In this document: positions 18,416 through 27,433 of the stretch, piece by piece
How positions within the stretch are numbered: the stretch's first letter is position 1
Layout: each line of letters starts with the position of its first letter
DNA from: Candidatus Villigracilis affinis
GTDB lineage: Bacteria; Chloroflexota; Anaerolineae; Anaerolineales; Villigracilaceae
Direction of reading: 5' to 3'
Assembly: GCA_016718275.1 (NCBI GenBank)
Contig: JADKEA010000024.1
Span: 1 to 64,000, forward strand
Length of the DNA: 64,000 nt
The notes under the pieces: generated by a model
The model's database searches: none
Seen by the model: only the letters and a program-made list of their open reading frames with translations
What the model was told of the DNA's origin: nothing
Made by a program: the position numbers and the translations under genes

Positions 18416-19398
18416 TTACCAGTGATTGTGTACCAGATCGCGGACATGCGAATTGTAGATCGTGCGGATTTTTTCCATCGCCTCAGGCTCAGGGACGGCA
18501 GGTCTGCCGCTTTGACATTATCTTCCGCTTGAGCAGGATTCTTCGCGCCAGGGATGGCGCAAGTGACTGCGTCGAACATCAGAATCCAGCGCAGAGCGAA
18601 TTGCGACATTGTCCAGCCTGCAGGGATGAGCGTGCGCAATTCCTCAACTGCTTTTAATCCAGCTTCGTAATCCACACCTGAGAAAGTCTCGCCGCGGTCA
18701 AAAGATTCACCGTGACGGTTGAAGGCGCGGTGATCATCCGATTCAAAGGTGGACTTGAACGTTAATTTACCAGTCAACATTCCACTCGCGAGTGGGACGC
18801 GTGCCAGAATTCCGATCTTGCGGCGGATGGCTTCAGCGAAGAACAACTCGGCAGGCCGCTGGCGGAAGATGTTGAAAATGATCTGCACGGTCTGCACGTT
18901 GGGATATTCAATTGCCTTGAGCGCCTCTTCCACTTTTTCCACGCTCACGCCGTAATGACGCAGCTTGCCCGCGTGGACAAGATCATCCAACACGCCGAAT
19001 GTTTCAGGCATGTAAAAGACTTCGGTGGGTGGGCAGTGCAATTGCAAAAGGTCAATGGCTTCGGTGTTTAGATTTTTGAGACTGCGTTCCACGAAAGCCG
19101 TGAGATTGACACGGTTGTATCCGCCCGCCACATGCGGGTCGAGCCGACGCCCCGCCTTGGTTGCCACATAGATGGTTTCGCTGCGCTCTTTGCGAAGCTG
19201 TGCCACCAAACGCTCCGAACGTCCATCGCCATAGACATCGGCGGTGTCAATGAAGTTGACGCCCAAGTCAATGGAGCGGTGTAAGGCTGCCAGTGATTCT
19301 TTATCATCCACTTTGCCCCATGTGCCGCCAATTGCCCAAGCCCCAAATGAAACTGTTGAAACCTTCCACCCTGTTCGTCCAAGTTCGCGATATTGCAT
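18416..19398 (-). CDS. aldo/keto reductase, frameshifted near the 3' end
   Basis: NADPH-dependent reductase of the aldo/keto family, 327 residues when restored. MQYRELGRTGWKVSTVSFGAW opens the barrel. The tetrad region includes D52-like DTADVYG, K in VATKAG and H in LLQLHCPP. The frame breaks near 18486: read directly it ends with SLSLRRWKKSARSTIRM, but adding one C gives SLSPEAMEKIRTIYNSHVRD and a stop at 18416, the usual end of this family. Only the last 25 or so residues are affected. It lies between araA and the mutarotase-like gene and may act on pentose-derived aldehydes. Confidence 0.8.
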
Positions 19399-19460
19399 GA
19401 TGTATTTCCTTAGGTCAGAAGAAACCCTAAAGGTCTTTTAGGCCTTTAGGGTTTGAAATT

Positions 19461-20967
19461 TTACAAGCCCTTGTTCAAGTGATAATACAGATCATTCCAG
19501 CGCAGTTTCTCGCGGAATTCCTGCACGCGGGTGTTCTCGTCGATGACGAGGAACTCGATGCCAGCCATGTCTGCAAAGTCTTGCAGGTGTTCTGTGGTGA
19601 GCGAGTAGCTGAAGCTGGTGTGATGTGCGCCGCCTGCGTAGATCCATGCTGCTGCAGCGACCGAGAGGTTGGGGCGCGGAATCCACAAGGCGCGAGCCAC
19701 GGGCAGGTTGGGAAGCGGCGCATCGTTCGGGACGACATCCACGACGCTGGCGACCATGCGGAAGCGATTGCCCATGTGGACGATGGAAGCTCCGACAGCG
19801 GCACCCAGCTGCGAGTCAAACACGAGGCGGACGGGGTCTTCCTTCCCGCCGATGCCGAGCGGATGAATCTCCAGCTTGGGTTTGTGCGCCGCGATGGATT
19901 CGCAAATTTCAAGCATGTGCGCGCCGAGGTCTTTGTCGCCGCTGGCGCTGAAATGGTATGTGTAATCTTCCATGAAGCTGACGCCGCCAGGCAGACCCGC
20001 GTTCATGACCTTCATGGCACGCACGAGAGCGGATGTCTTCCAATCGCCTTCGGCGCCGAAGCCGTAGCCATCGCGCATCAAACGCTGCACTGCGAGACCA
20101 GGCAACTGCTTCAGTCCATGCAAATCCTGGAAGGTGTCGGTGAACGCCATGAAGCCGCCGTCTTTCAAGAATCCGCGCAGACCGAGTTCGATGCGGGCGC
20201 CATCGCGCAGGGACGAATGCCTCGCGCCGCCAGGTTTGAGTTCAGCGACGACATCGTATTCATCGAGATAGGTTTTGATGAGCGTATCCACTTCCGCATC
20301 GGTGGCATCGTTGACGTATTTGACCAAGTCGCCAATGCCGTAGCCATTGGTGGAGTAACCGAACTGAATCTCGGATTGAACTTTATCGCCTTCGGTCACT
20401 GCCACTTCGCGCATGTTGTCACCGAAGCGAGCGACCTTGCCGCCTTGCCAGTCAGCCCATGCAGATGCGGCACGAGACCACACGCCCAACTGTCGCTGCA
20501 CTTCATCGTCAGCCCAATGACCAACCACCACCTTGCGTTCGATGCGCAGGCGGCTGCCGATGAAACCGAATTCACGGTCGCCATGCGCGGCTTGGTTGAG
20601 GTTCATGAAATCCATGTCAATGGTTGACCACGGAATTTCGCGGTTGTATTGCGTGTGCAAATGCGCGAACGGTTTCTTGAGCAGGGTCAAGCCAGAGATC
20701 CACATCTTGGCGGGGGAGAAGGTGTGCATCCACGCGATGAGACCGATGCAGCTTCTTGGAAGAATTTGCTTCAAGGCATAGATCTCGAATGGCATCAGGC
20801 GTGGTGAGGACGGGTTTGAACACCACCTTCACAGGGATGTGCTTGGAAGCGCCGAGCGCCGCCGCGATCTCTTTCGAGTGCTCGGCAACCTGCTCCAAGG
20901 TCTTGGGACCATACAAATGCTGACTCCCCGTAATGAACCAAACTTCATATTGTTTTAGATCGATCAT
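19461..20967 (-). CDS. araA: L-arabinose isomerase, frameshifted
   Basis: Converts L-arabinose to L-ribulose with a divalent metal. Two overlapping frames together give 501 residues, the normal AraA length. The first (from 20967, AAAGGAG upstream) encodes MIDLKQYEVWFITGSQHLYG to EANSSK. The second continues CIGLIAWMHTFSPAKMWI to the C-terminus. They join if the surplus base at about 20752 is removed (giving SSKNCIGLIAW). Metal and substrate residues are present in GAEGDWKT, FMEDYTYHF and GGAHHTSFSYS. It stands 15 bp after araD and 62 bp before the aldo/keto reductase. As written the gene would yield only a 116-residue fragment. Confidence 0.88.
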
Positions 20968-20982
20968 GATTGCATCTCCTTT

Positions 20983-21677
20983 TTATTTCTGTCCGTAATA
21001 GGCGTTTGCGCCGTGTTTCCTCAAATAGTGTTTATCCAACAATTCCTGCTGCATGGGTTGAATGTTCGGGTTGAGCAGCATGGTTTGAATATTCATGAAC
21101 GCGACCTCTTCCATCACCACCGCATTGTGAACGGCATCCATCGCATCCTTGCCCCATGCAAATGGACCATGACTGTAAACCACCACGCCAGGAATGGCAT
21201 CTGGATTTTTATCTTTGAATGTCTCGATGATGACGGTCCCCGTCTCTTTCTCGTACTCAGCCTGAATCTCCTCGACAGTCATTTTTCTTGTGCAGGGGAT
21301 TTCGCCGTAAAAATAATCGCCATGCGTGGTGCCGAGCGCCGCAATGCCGCGACCTGCCTGCGCAAAGCTCGTCGCCCAACGGCTGTGGGTGTGGACGATG
21401 CCGCCGATGTTCGGGAAAGCTTTGTACAGTTCCAAATGCGTGGGCGTATCGGAGGACGGCTTGAGTTCGCCATCTACCACTTTGCCTGACTCCAATTCCA
21501 AAACAACCATGTCGTCGCGTTTCATCGTCTCGTACGGCAACGCCAGAAGGTTTGATGACGACCAATCCCTTCTCGCGGTCAATGCCAGAGACGTTGCCCC
21601 AAGTGAAGGTGACGAGTCCGTGCTTGGGGAGCAGCAGGTTTGCTTGGAATACTTGTTCTTTTAGATTTTTTCAACAT
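20983..21677 (-). CDS. araD: L-ribulose-5-phosphate 4-epimerase, two frameshifts
   Basis: Zinc-dependent epimerase linking L-ribulose 5-phosphate to the pentose phosphate pathway. Restored length is 230 residues, normal for AraD. Three frames are needed. A surplus base lies in the T6 run at 21666-21671 (then LKEQVFQANLLLPKHG reads on), and a second near 21535 (GVA to YETMKRDDM). Family marks follow: TFTWGNVSGID, KPSSDTPTHLELY, the zinc histidines in GGIVHTHSRWATS, and VYSHGPFAWG. The assumed ATG at 21677 has no Shine-Dalgarno. The largest single frame (from 21582) lacks the N-terminal third. Confidence 0.85.
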
Positions 21678-21705
21678 CGTAGCATTGGGAACGTGAGAAC
21701 GTGAC

Positions 21706-23304
21706 CTACTTCATTCCTTCCACCGCGGCGCGTTCAATACCAAGACCTGCTTTGTAGCGCTCCATGAATGCGGCAAAGCCATCTACATCTTTTTTGTCAG
21801 GTGCAATCGTGGAACTTTTTTCGTTGGCAAATACTTTTTTATTCAAATAATCTTCGAGTGTTTCATTTCCTGTTTTATTGAGCACATACGCGGCAAGCAG
21901 AGCCATGCCCCATGCGCCGCCTTCACCCGCGGTTTCCATCACCGAGACGGAGGTGTTCATCGCCGCCGCCATGATCTTTTGACCAACGCCTTCGGTTTTG
22001 AAGAACCCGCCATGACCCAGCAATTGGTCGAGTTTTACGTTTTCCTGCGAGAGAATATCCATGCCGATCTTCAACGTGCCCACCGACGAGAACAAGTGTG
22101 TGCGCATAAAGTTCGGCAGAGTGAAGCGGCTTTCAGGGGTGCGGATGAATAATGGGCGTCCCTCGGTCAAGTCTGTGATGGATTCGCCTGAGAGATAGTT
22201 GTAGGCGAGCAATCCACCGCCATCGGCATCGCCCGCGAGCGCTGATTTGTAAAGCATCTCAAACAGTTTGGACTGGCTGATTTCCACGCCGAGCGCATTG
22301 GTAAATTCGTGGAAGAGTCCCACCCATGCGTTGAGGTCGGAGGTGCAGTTGTTGGCATGGACCATCGCCACAGGCTTGCCTGTGGGCGTCGTGACCATGT
22401 CAATTTCGGGATAGAGTTTGGATAACGCCTTTTCCAGAACGATCATGGCGAAGACGGACGTCCCAGCCGAGACATTGCCCGTTCGCTCTGCCACGCTGTT
22501 GGTTGCTACCATGCCCGTGCCTGCATCTCCCTCAGGCGGGCAGAGCGGAATGCCAGCCTTGAGTCCTCCGCTTGGGTCGAGCAGCTTCGCGCCTTCTTCG
22601 GTCAGAACGCCAGCAGCATCTCCTGCTACTAAAACCTTTGGCAAAATATCTTCGAGCTTCCACGAGATGTTTTCTGCTTTGAGCAGGTCATTGAACTGCC
22701 CAAGCATTTTTTTGTCGTAGTCGTTGATCTTGCTGTCGATGGGGAACATGCCTGAGGCTTCGCCAACTCCCAGCACCTTTTGCCCCGTCAACTTCCAGTG
22801 GACATAGCCCGCCAGCGTGGTCTGGTGGCTGATGTCTTTGATATGCGCTTCCTTGTTCAATATCGCCTGATACAGATGGGCAATGCTCCAGCGCTGCGGG
22901 ATGTTGAATTGGAAGAGGTCGGTGAGTTTCTCGGCGGCTTGTCCCGTCATCGTATTGCGCCAGGTGCGGAAGGGGACGAGTAAATTGCCGTCCTTGTCGA
23001 ACGCCAGATAGCCGTGCATCATGGCGCTGAAGCCCATCGCGCCAACGGTTTTGAGCGTGACGCCGTATTTTTCAGTGACCTCTTTGCTGAGGTTCTGGTA
23101 ACTCTCCTGCAAACCTTTCCAAACATTGTCCAGACTGTACGTCCAGACGCCGTGCTCGTATTGGTTCTCCCACTCAAAACTTCCTGAGGCGATCGGCGCA
23201 TGATCCTCGCCGATCAACACAGCCTTGATGCGCGTGGAACCAAGTTCAATGCCAAGGACGGTCTTGCCGCTTTCGATTGATTTTTTGATTTCGTTTTTAT
23301 CCAT
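21706..23304 (-). CDS. araB: FGGY-family kinase, L-ribulokinase-like
   Basis: Sugar kinase of 532 residues. I take ATG at 23304, with GAGGAG six bases upstream. The actin-like ATPase fold shows LGIELGSTRIKAVLI at the start, GFSAMMHGYLAFD, PEGDAGTGMVATN, GNVSAGTSVFAM and GHGGFFKTEGVGQ. It resembles the Bacteroides-type ribulokinases found in araBDA operons rather than the classic E. coli AraB; xylulokinase is the main alternative. Its place directly upstream of araD and araA supports phosphorylation of L-ribulose. Unlike its two neighbours, this reading frame is intact. Confidence 0.82.
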   Translation of the reverse strand: MDKNEIKKSIESGKTVLGIELGSTRIKAVLIGEDHAPIASGSFEWENQYEHGVWTYSLDNVWKGLQESYQNLSKEVTEKYGVTLKTVGAMGFSAMMHGYLAFDKDGNLLVPFRTWRNTMTGQAAEKLTDLFQFNIPQRWSIAHLYQAILNKEAHIKDISHQTTLAGYVHWKLTGQKVLGVGEASGMFPIDSKINDYDKKMLGQFNDLLKAENISWKLEDILPKVLVAGDAAGVLTEEGAKLLDPSGGLKAGIPLCPPEGDAGTGMVATNSVAERTGNVSAGTSVFAMIVLEKALSKLYPEIDMVTTPTGKPVAMVHANNCTSDLNAWVGLFHEFTNALGVEISQSKLFEMLYKSALAGDADGGGLLAYNYLSGESITDLTEGRPLFIRTPESRFTLPNFMRTHLFSSVGTLKIGMDILSQENVKLDQLLGHGGFFKTEGVGQKIMAAAMNTSVSVMETAGEGGAWGMALLAAYVLNKTGNETLEDYLNKKVFANEKSSTIAPDKKDVDGFAAFMERYKAGLGIERAAVEGMK

Positions 23305-23387
23305 ATTTCTCCTCATACATGTCACCCTGAGCGGCAGCGAAGGGACCGATTAGACCATGGTCTTCGTCCATCGCTCGAATGACAAAT

Positions 23388-24374
23388 TTATCCTGGGTAC
23401 CAAATCTTGCGCGGATCACCCTCCGCGCGCACATAGTCAAACGCGGCGTCAATTAATTTCTTCAAATCATATTCGGGACGCCAGCCGAGTAAAAACTTTG
23501 CTTTGGTGTTATCGAGCCATGTGGAGTGGAATTCGGTTTTGATCTCCACGGTGGGGAAGCCGCGAGTCTCATGCAGATATTTGCCCATCTCGCCGTAGTC
23601 CACGGGTTCGTCCATGCAGATGTTGAAGAGTTGCTGGCGGGCTTTGGGGTGGTCGATGGCAGCCAGGATCGCGCTGACCAAATCGTCAACGTGGACAAAG
23701 TTTCTTTTAACGGGAACAGCTTCCAGATTAAGCATGATCGGGATGGTCTGCGTCCGCACGTAGTCATCCGCAGTTTTCTCATCCACAAAATCACGCCAGC
23801 GCGGACCGCCGAAGACATCCTCTCCGAAAGAGAGTTGATATTTGAAGTCATCCTTTTCCATGATCCACGGCGCGCGCAGACAGCAGCCATTGAGATCGTA
23901 TTGGATGTAATACTGCTCAAGCATCACTTCTTCGAGAACTTTGGAGAGCGCGTAACAGCCAGGGTAGGCGGAATGTTTTTGCGTTTCAGTGACGGGGATG
24001 GGATGCGGATAAACGAAATGCCCCATGCCCGCATCGCCGCCGACCATGATGAACTGCTTGAAGGTGGGGGAGGTGCGGCAGGCTTCGAGCAGCCAGAAGA
24101 GACCTTTGACCGCCACATCCATAATTTGCTCGGGCGTCTCTTTGACGGTTGCGAGATGCAGAACATGCGTGACACCGTCCATCGCTTTTTCGACGAGGTC
24201 GCGATGTTCGATGGAGCCGTGAATATTTTGAATGCGTGGGTGAGGGGGAAGCTCGCGGTTATGGCACAAGGCGCGAACCGTGAAAGAATTGAAACGTGAA
24301 TCATTCAATAGGCGATTGATGAAAGTCTTGCCTACTTTTCCTGTCGCGCCAGTGACGAGGATGATGTTAGACAT
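23388..24374 (-). CDS. NAD-dependent epimerase/dehydratase (extended SDR)
   Basis: A 328-residue extended short-chain dehydrogenase. The nucleotide motif TGATGKVG lies at 8-15 and the active-site YxxxK at Y141-K145 (GCYALSKVLEE). The usual active-site Ser/Thr one strand earlier falls in VGGDAGMG and appears to be glycine or aspartate, so the chemistry may differ. FVHVDDLVSAILAAIDHP is typical of UDP-sugar epimerase relatives. It sits between araB and a Gfo/Idh/MocA gene on the same strand, which points to sugar conversion in the same pathway. Substrate unknown. Confidence 0.8.
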   Translation of the reverse strand: MSNIILVTGATGKVGKTFINRLLNDSRFNSFTVRALCHNRELPPHPRIQNIHGSIEHRDLVEKAMDGVTHVLHLATVKETPEQIMDVAVKGLFWLLEACRTSPTFKQFIMVGGDAGMGHFVYPHPIPVTETQKHSAYPGCYALSKVLEEVMLEQYYIQYDLNGCCLRAPWIMEKDDFKYQLSFGEDVFGGPRWRDFVDEKTADDYVRTQTIPIMLNLEAVPVKRNFVHVDDLVSAILAAIDHPKARQQLFNICMDEPVDYGEMGKYLHETRGFPTVEIKTEFHSTWLDNTKAKFLLGWRPEYDLKKLIDAAFDYVRAEGDPRKIWYPG

Positions 24375-24468
24375 GCTTGCCTACCTTCATGCCTAATGAT
24401 GAACCATAGACCGCAGACGGCAGACCGGGTCGGCACGCCGCGGTCTGGTCGGCGGCCGCGGCTCTTCA
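24375..24468. repeat. intergenic GC-rich repeat with heptad units
   Basis: Three heptamers AGACCGC / AGACGGC / AGACCGG run at 24408-24428. An inverted GCGGTCT follows at about 24439-24446, so the segment can fold. It is more GC-rich than its surroundings and breaks the otherwise tight gene spacing of this cluster. Confidence 0.6.
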
Positions 24469-25635
24469 TCAGCATTTCGTCCATTGTCCATTCGCATTGC
24501 TGGATGCGATGACGCTATCCACAAAGCGCACGCCCATTAAGCCATCGAAGGAGTTGGGGAAGTACAGCGCGAGCGGGTCTGCTTGTTTGCCTGCGCGGCG
24601 AGCGGCAATCGCTTCGGCGGCATCGGAATAAATATTTGCAAAGCCATCGGGGAAACCTTCGGGATGCCCCGCGACCAAACGAGTGCAGCGAGCGGAGAGC
24701 GGCAATGTGCCAGGTCCGTTCGGCGTGCGATTTTCGGAAGGTCCCTTCAACGGTTTGAAGGTGAGTGCTTGCGGAAATTCCTGCATCCATTCGAGCGAGC
24801 CTTTTGTGCCGCTCACACGAATGCGCAAACAATTCTCAACGCCAGCCGCGGCTTGCGTCACCCAAAAACTGCCGCGTGCGCCATTCTCAAATCGGAGCAT
24901 TGCCCCGCCAAAGTCATGGATGATGCGCTTCGGCACGATGGCGCCAACTTCCGCCGCCACTTCGTCCACTTCCAAGCCCGTGATGAATCTCGTCAGGTTA
25001 TGCGCGTGCGTGCCGATGTCGCCCATCACGCGCGAAGGTCCGCCGCGCACGGGGTCGAACTTCCAGTTATCAGGCGAGAACGTTTTTTCTTCATCCGCCT
25101 TGCCGCCCTGCACATACTCCACCTGCACGAGTCGTATCGTGCCGAGGTCGCCCGCTTCCACCATCGCCTTCGCCTGCCGCACCATCGGGTAGCCCGTGTA
25201 ATTGTGCGTGAGGCAAAACACCAAACCCGTCTCCTGCACTTTTTTGTGCAAGGCTTCGGCTTCGGCGAGCGTGTTGGTCATGGGCTTGTCGCAGATCACA
25301 TCGATGCCGCGTTCAAGCGCCCACATCGAATAATCAAAATGACTGTCGTTCGGGGTCATGATGGCAACCGCGTCAATGCCATCTTTTCTGGATGCTTCGC
25401 CATCGAGCAATGCTTTGACATCGGGATACATGCGGTCTGACTCGATGCCAAGTTCCAACGCATCTTTCTTCGATTTGGCTTGGTCAGACGAAAAGATGCC
25501 TGTCACAATCTGATAGCGGTCATCGCGCCGCGCCGACTGGCGATGCATGGCACCGATAAACGACCCCGTCCCACCGCCGATGACGGCGAGCCGCAGTCTG
25601 CGTCCCAAATAGTCAATCACAGGATTCAAAGACAT
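24469..25635 (-). CDS. Gfo/Idh/MocA-family oxidoreductase
   Basis: Dehydrogenase of 388 residues. The cofactor motif VIGGGTGSFIG is at 18-28 and the DKP variant of the EKP motif at 116-118 (VICDKPMTN). GDIGTHAHNLTRFITGL lies near the substrate pocket. AAGGAG precedes the start and overlaps the stop codon of the upstream gene, from which it is separated by one base. This indicates one operon with the GlcG/HbpS-like gene. It is longer than and clearly distinct from the other family member at 15.3 kb. Probably oxidises a sugar or inositol; the substrate is not deducible. Confidence 0.87.
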   Translation of the reverse strand: MSLNPVIDYLGRRLRLAVIGGGTGSFIGAMHRQSARRDDRYQIVTGIFSSDQAKSKKDALELGIESDRMYPDVKALLDGEASRKDGIDAVAIMTPNDSHFDYSMWALERGIDVICDKPMTNTLAEAEALHKKVQETGLVFCLTHNYTGYPMVRQAKAMVEAGDLGTIRLVQVEYVQGGKADEEKTFSPDNWKFDPVRGGPSRVMGDIGTHAHNLTRFITGLEVDEVAAEVGAIVPKRIIHDFGGAMLRFENGARGSFWVTQAAAGVENCLRIRVSGTKGSLEWMQEFPQALTFKPLKGPSENRTPNGPGTLPLSARCTRLVAGHPEGFPDGFANIYSDAAEAIAARRAGKQADPLALYFPNSFDGLMGVRFVDSVIASSNANGQWTKC

Positions 25636-25636
25636 C

Positions 25637-26104
25637 TTATTTCTCCTTGGCTAAAAATGCGCGGATCGATTCAATAACCAATTTGTGGTCTTCTTCTTGT
25701 GGCAAGCCAGAGACGGTAATCGTCCCAACCATGCCTGTACCTTTTACGATAATGGGGAAGCAGCCGCCATGCGCGGCAAATTCACTTTCAGAGATGAGAT
25801 AAGACTGTTCGATTGTTTTGCCTTTGTGCTTGAGCAATTGCCCCATGTAGAACGAACTATGACCAAAGCGATTCACCAGCCGCACCTTGCGCTTGACCCA
25901 CTCGTCATTGTCCGCGGCGGTGCCTGGCATGCTGGCGTGGAAGAGTTGGTGCTGTCCGCGTGTGATGTCGATGGTAATGGGGAGCTTCTCATGCATGGCG
26001 TGCTCAACCATCTGACTGCCGATCTGCCAGGCAGTGGTTTCGTTAAAGCTGGTGAACTGAAGTTCCTGCTCTACTTGAAGTAATTGTTTTAGAATGTCTT
26101 CCAT
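25637..26104 (-). CDS. UPF0303/GlcG-HbpS-like small protein
   Basis: A 155-residue cytoplasmic protein. The features AMHEKLPITIDITRGQHQLFHASMPGTA, KRKVRLVNRFGHSS and AAHGGCFPIIVKGTGMVGTITVSGLPQEEDH match the UPF0303 family, related to GlcG and haem-binding HbpS. These proteins are often found beside sugar dehydrogenases and catabolic operons; their reaction is not established. It is the first gene of the run that continues through the Gfo/Idh/MocA, SDR and ara genes. A weak ribosome site (AAAGGACC) precedes it. Confidence 0.8.
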   Translation of the reverse strand: MEDILKQLLQVEQELQFTSFNETTAWQIGSQMVEHAMHEKLPITIDITRGQHQLFHASMPGTAADNDEWVKRKVRLVNRFGHSSFYMGQLLKHKGKTIEQSYLISESEFAAHGGCFPIIVKGTGMVGTITVSGLPQEEDHKLVIESIRAFLAKEK

Positions 26105-26216
26105 TCACTGGTCCTTTGGCAATACGATACCTACGAAAACCCAATTCGCTTTAATCGATGCCCAAGCATATTTTTTTGAAAAAACTTACAGAGATATTGA
26201 TGAGGTCTTTTTTGTT

Positions 26217-26254
26217 GAAAACGAGAGCAGTTACTAGACTAGAACTGCTCTCGT
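26217..26254 (-). terminator. terminator of the duplicated-binding-protein CUT2 operon
   Basis: Arms ACGAGAGCAGTT (26221-26232) and AACTGCTCTCGT (26243-26254) make a 12-bp stem. It is followed by UUUUC in the minus-strand transcript. It ends the operon 16 bp after the permease stop codon. Confidence 0.85.
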
Positions 26255-26269
26255 CATGAATGCTATTTA

Positions 26270-27433
26270 TTATGCGCTCTTATTCTTGTTGTAGACATCG
26301 AACAAAACAGCAAGCAACAACACGATGCCTTTGACTACCTTCTGCCAATCGATTCCGACTCCCATAATGGACATGCCATTATTCAAAACACCAATGAGAA
26401 AAGCCCCGACTAATGCGCCAATAACTTTGCCGACGCCGCCCATGGGAGATGCGCCTCCAATAAAGCAGGCGGCGATAACATCCAATTCCATACCGTCTCC
26501 GGCATTAGGCGTGGAGCTATTTAAACGAGCTGCAACGATCAAACCTGCCAGGGAAGCGAGAACACCCATATTAATGAAAGTATAGAATAACAAGCGTGGT
26601 GTATTGACACCCGAGAGTCTGGCGGCTTTTTCATTACCACCCATCGCATAAATACGGCGACCAATCACCGACGAAGTGGTGATAAAAGCATAGAATGTGA
26701 TCAGCACAAAAAGGAGCACGAGCACAGTCGGAATCCCTTTGTAGGAAGCCATCAAATAACAAAGACCCATAACTGTTGCAGTAATCGCAATATTTTTGAC
26801 AACAAAAAAATAGAAGGGTGTTACTTCAAAGCCATACTTTTGCTGATTTTTTCTCCCGCGCAAATCCAGCCATATTAATAAAACTGAAAGTATTACCCCA
26901 ATCAGCATGGTGGTAATATGAAACCCTTCGTAGTGAAAAAAATCTGGAATAAACCCGGAACTTATATTCTGGAAGCCTCTTGGGAAAGGTCCGACCGATT
27001 CTCCCCGCAGCAGAGCGATTGTCAAACCGCGAAAGATCAACATGCCTGCCAAAGTGACAATAAAGGCTGGGATTTTTAAATACGCAACAAAATACCCATG
27101 AAAAGCGCCAATGCCTGCGCCGAGCAAGAGAGAGAGGGCAACGACTAAAACCCAATTGACATCGTACCTAACTATCAGTACGCCCGCAAGTGCTCCAATT
27201 ACAGCAACAACCGAGCCTACCGACAGGTCAATCCCACCGGTGATGATAATCAACAACATACCCATCGCCATGGTGATGACGTAGCTGTTTTGCAGAACAA
27301 GGTTGGTTATATTCACGGGCTTCATCAGTACGCCGTCGGTCTGTACCTGGAAGAATATCATGACCGTAATAAGCGCGATCAACATGCCGTATTCACGAAC
27401 ATTGTTTTTGAATAGTGTTGTCAGGGTTTTCAT
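26270..27433 (-). CDS. CUT2 monosaccharide ABC permease
   Basis: Inner-membrane permease of 387 residues in the XylH/GguB/MmsB group, with about ten membrane segments. Typical motifs are TGGIDLSVGSVVAVIGALAG, GGNEKAARLSGVN and ELDVIAACFIGGASPMGGVG. It overlaps the ATPase gene by four bases (ATGA), so the two are translationally coupled. It should form the channel for the ATPase at 27430-28971 and be fed by the tandem binding protein. Adjacent arabinose genes make arabinose a likely cargo, though ChvE-type systems often take several sugars. Confidence 0.92.
   Translation of the reverse strand: MKTLTTLFKNNVREYGMLIALITVMIFFQVQTDGVLMKPVNITNLVLQNSYVITMAMGMLLIIITGGIDLSVGSVVAVIGALAGVLIVRYDVNWVLVVALSLLLGAGIGAFHGYFVAYLKIPAFIVTLAGMLIFRGLTIALLRGESVGPFPRGFQNISSGFIPDFFHYEGFHITTMLIGVILSVLLIWLDLRGRKNQQKYGFEVTPFYFFVVKNIAITATVMGLCYLMASYKGIPTVLVLLFVLITFYAFITTSSVIGRRIYAMGGNEKAARLSGVNTPRLLFYTFINMGVLASLAGLIVAARLNSSTPNAGDGMELDVIAACFIGGASPMGGVGKVIGALVGAFLIGVLNNGMSIMGVGIDWQKVVKGIVLLLAVLFDVYNKNKSA

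Noticed and set aside
19479..20627. A 382-codon plus-strand frame opposite araA
   Set aside because: Antisense to strongly conserved AraA sequence; no recognisable domain or ribosome site.
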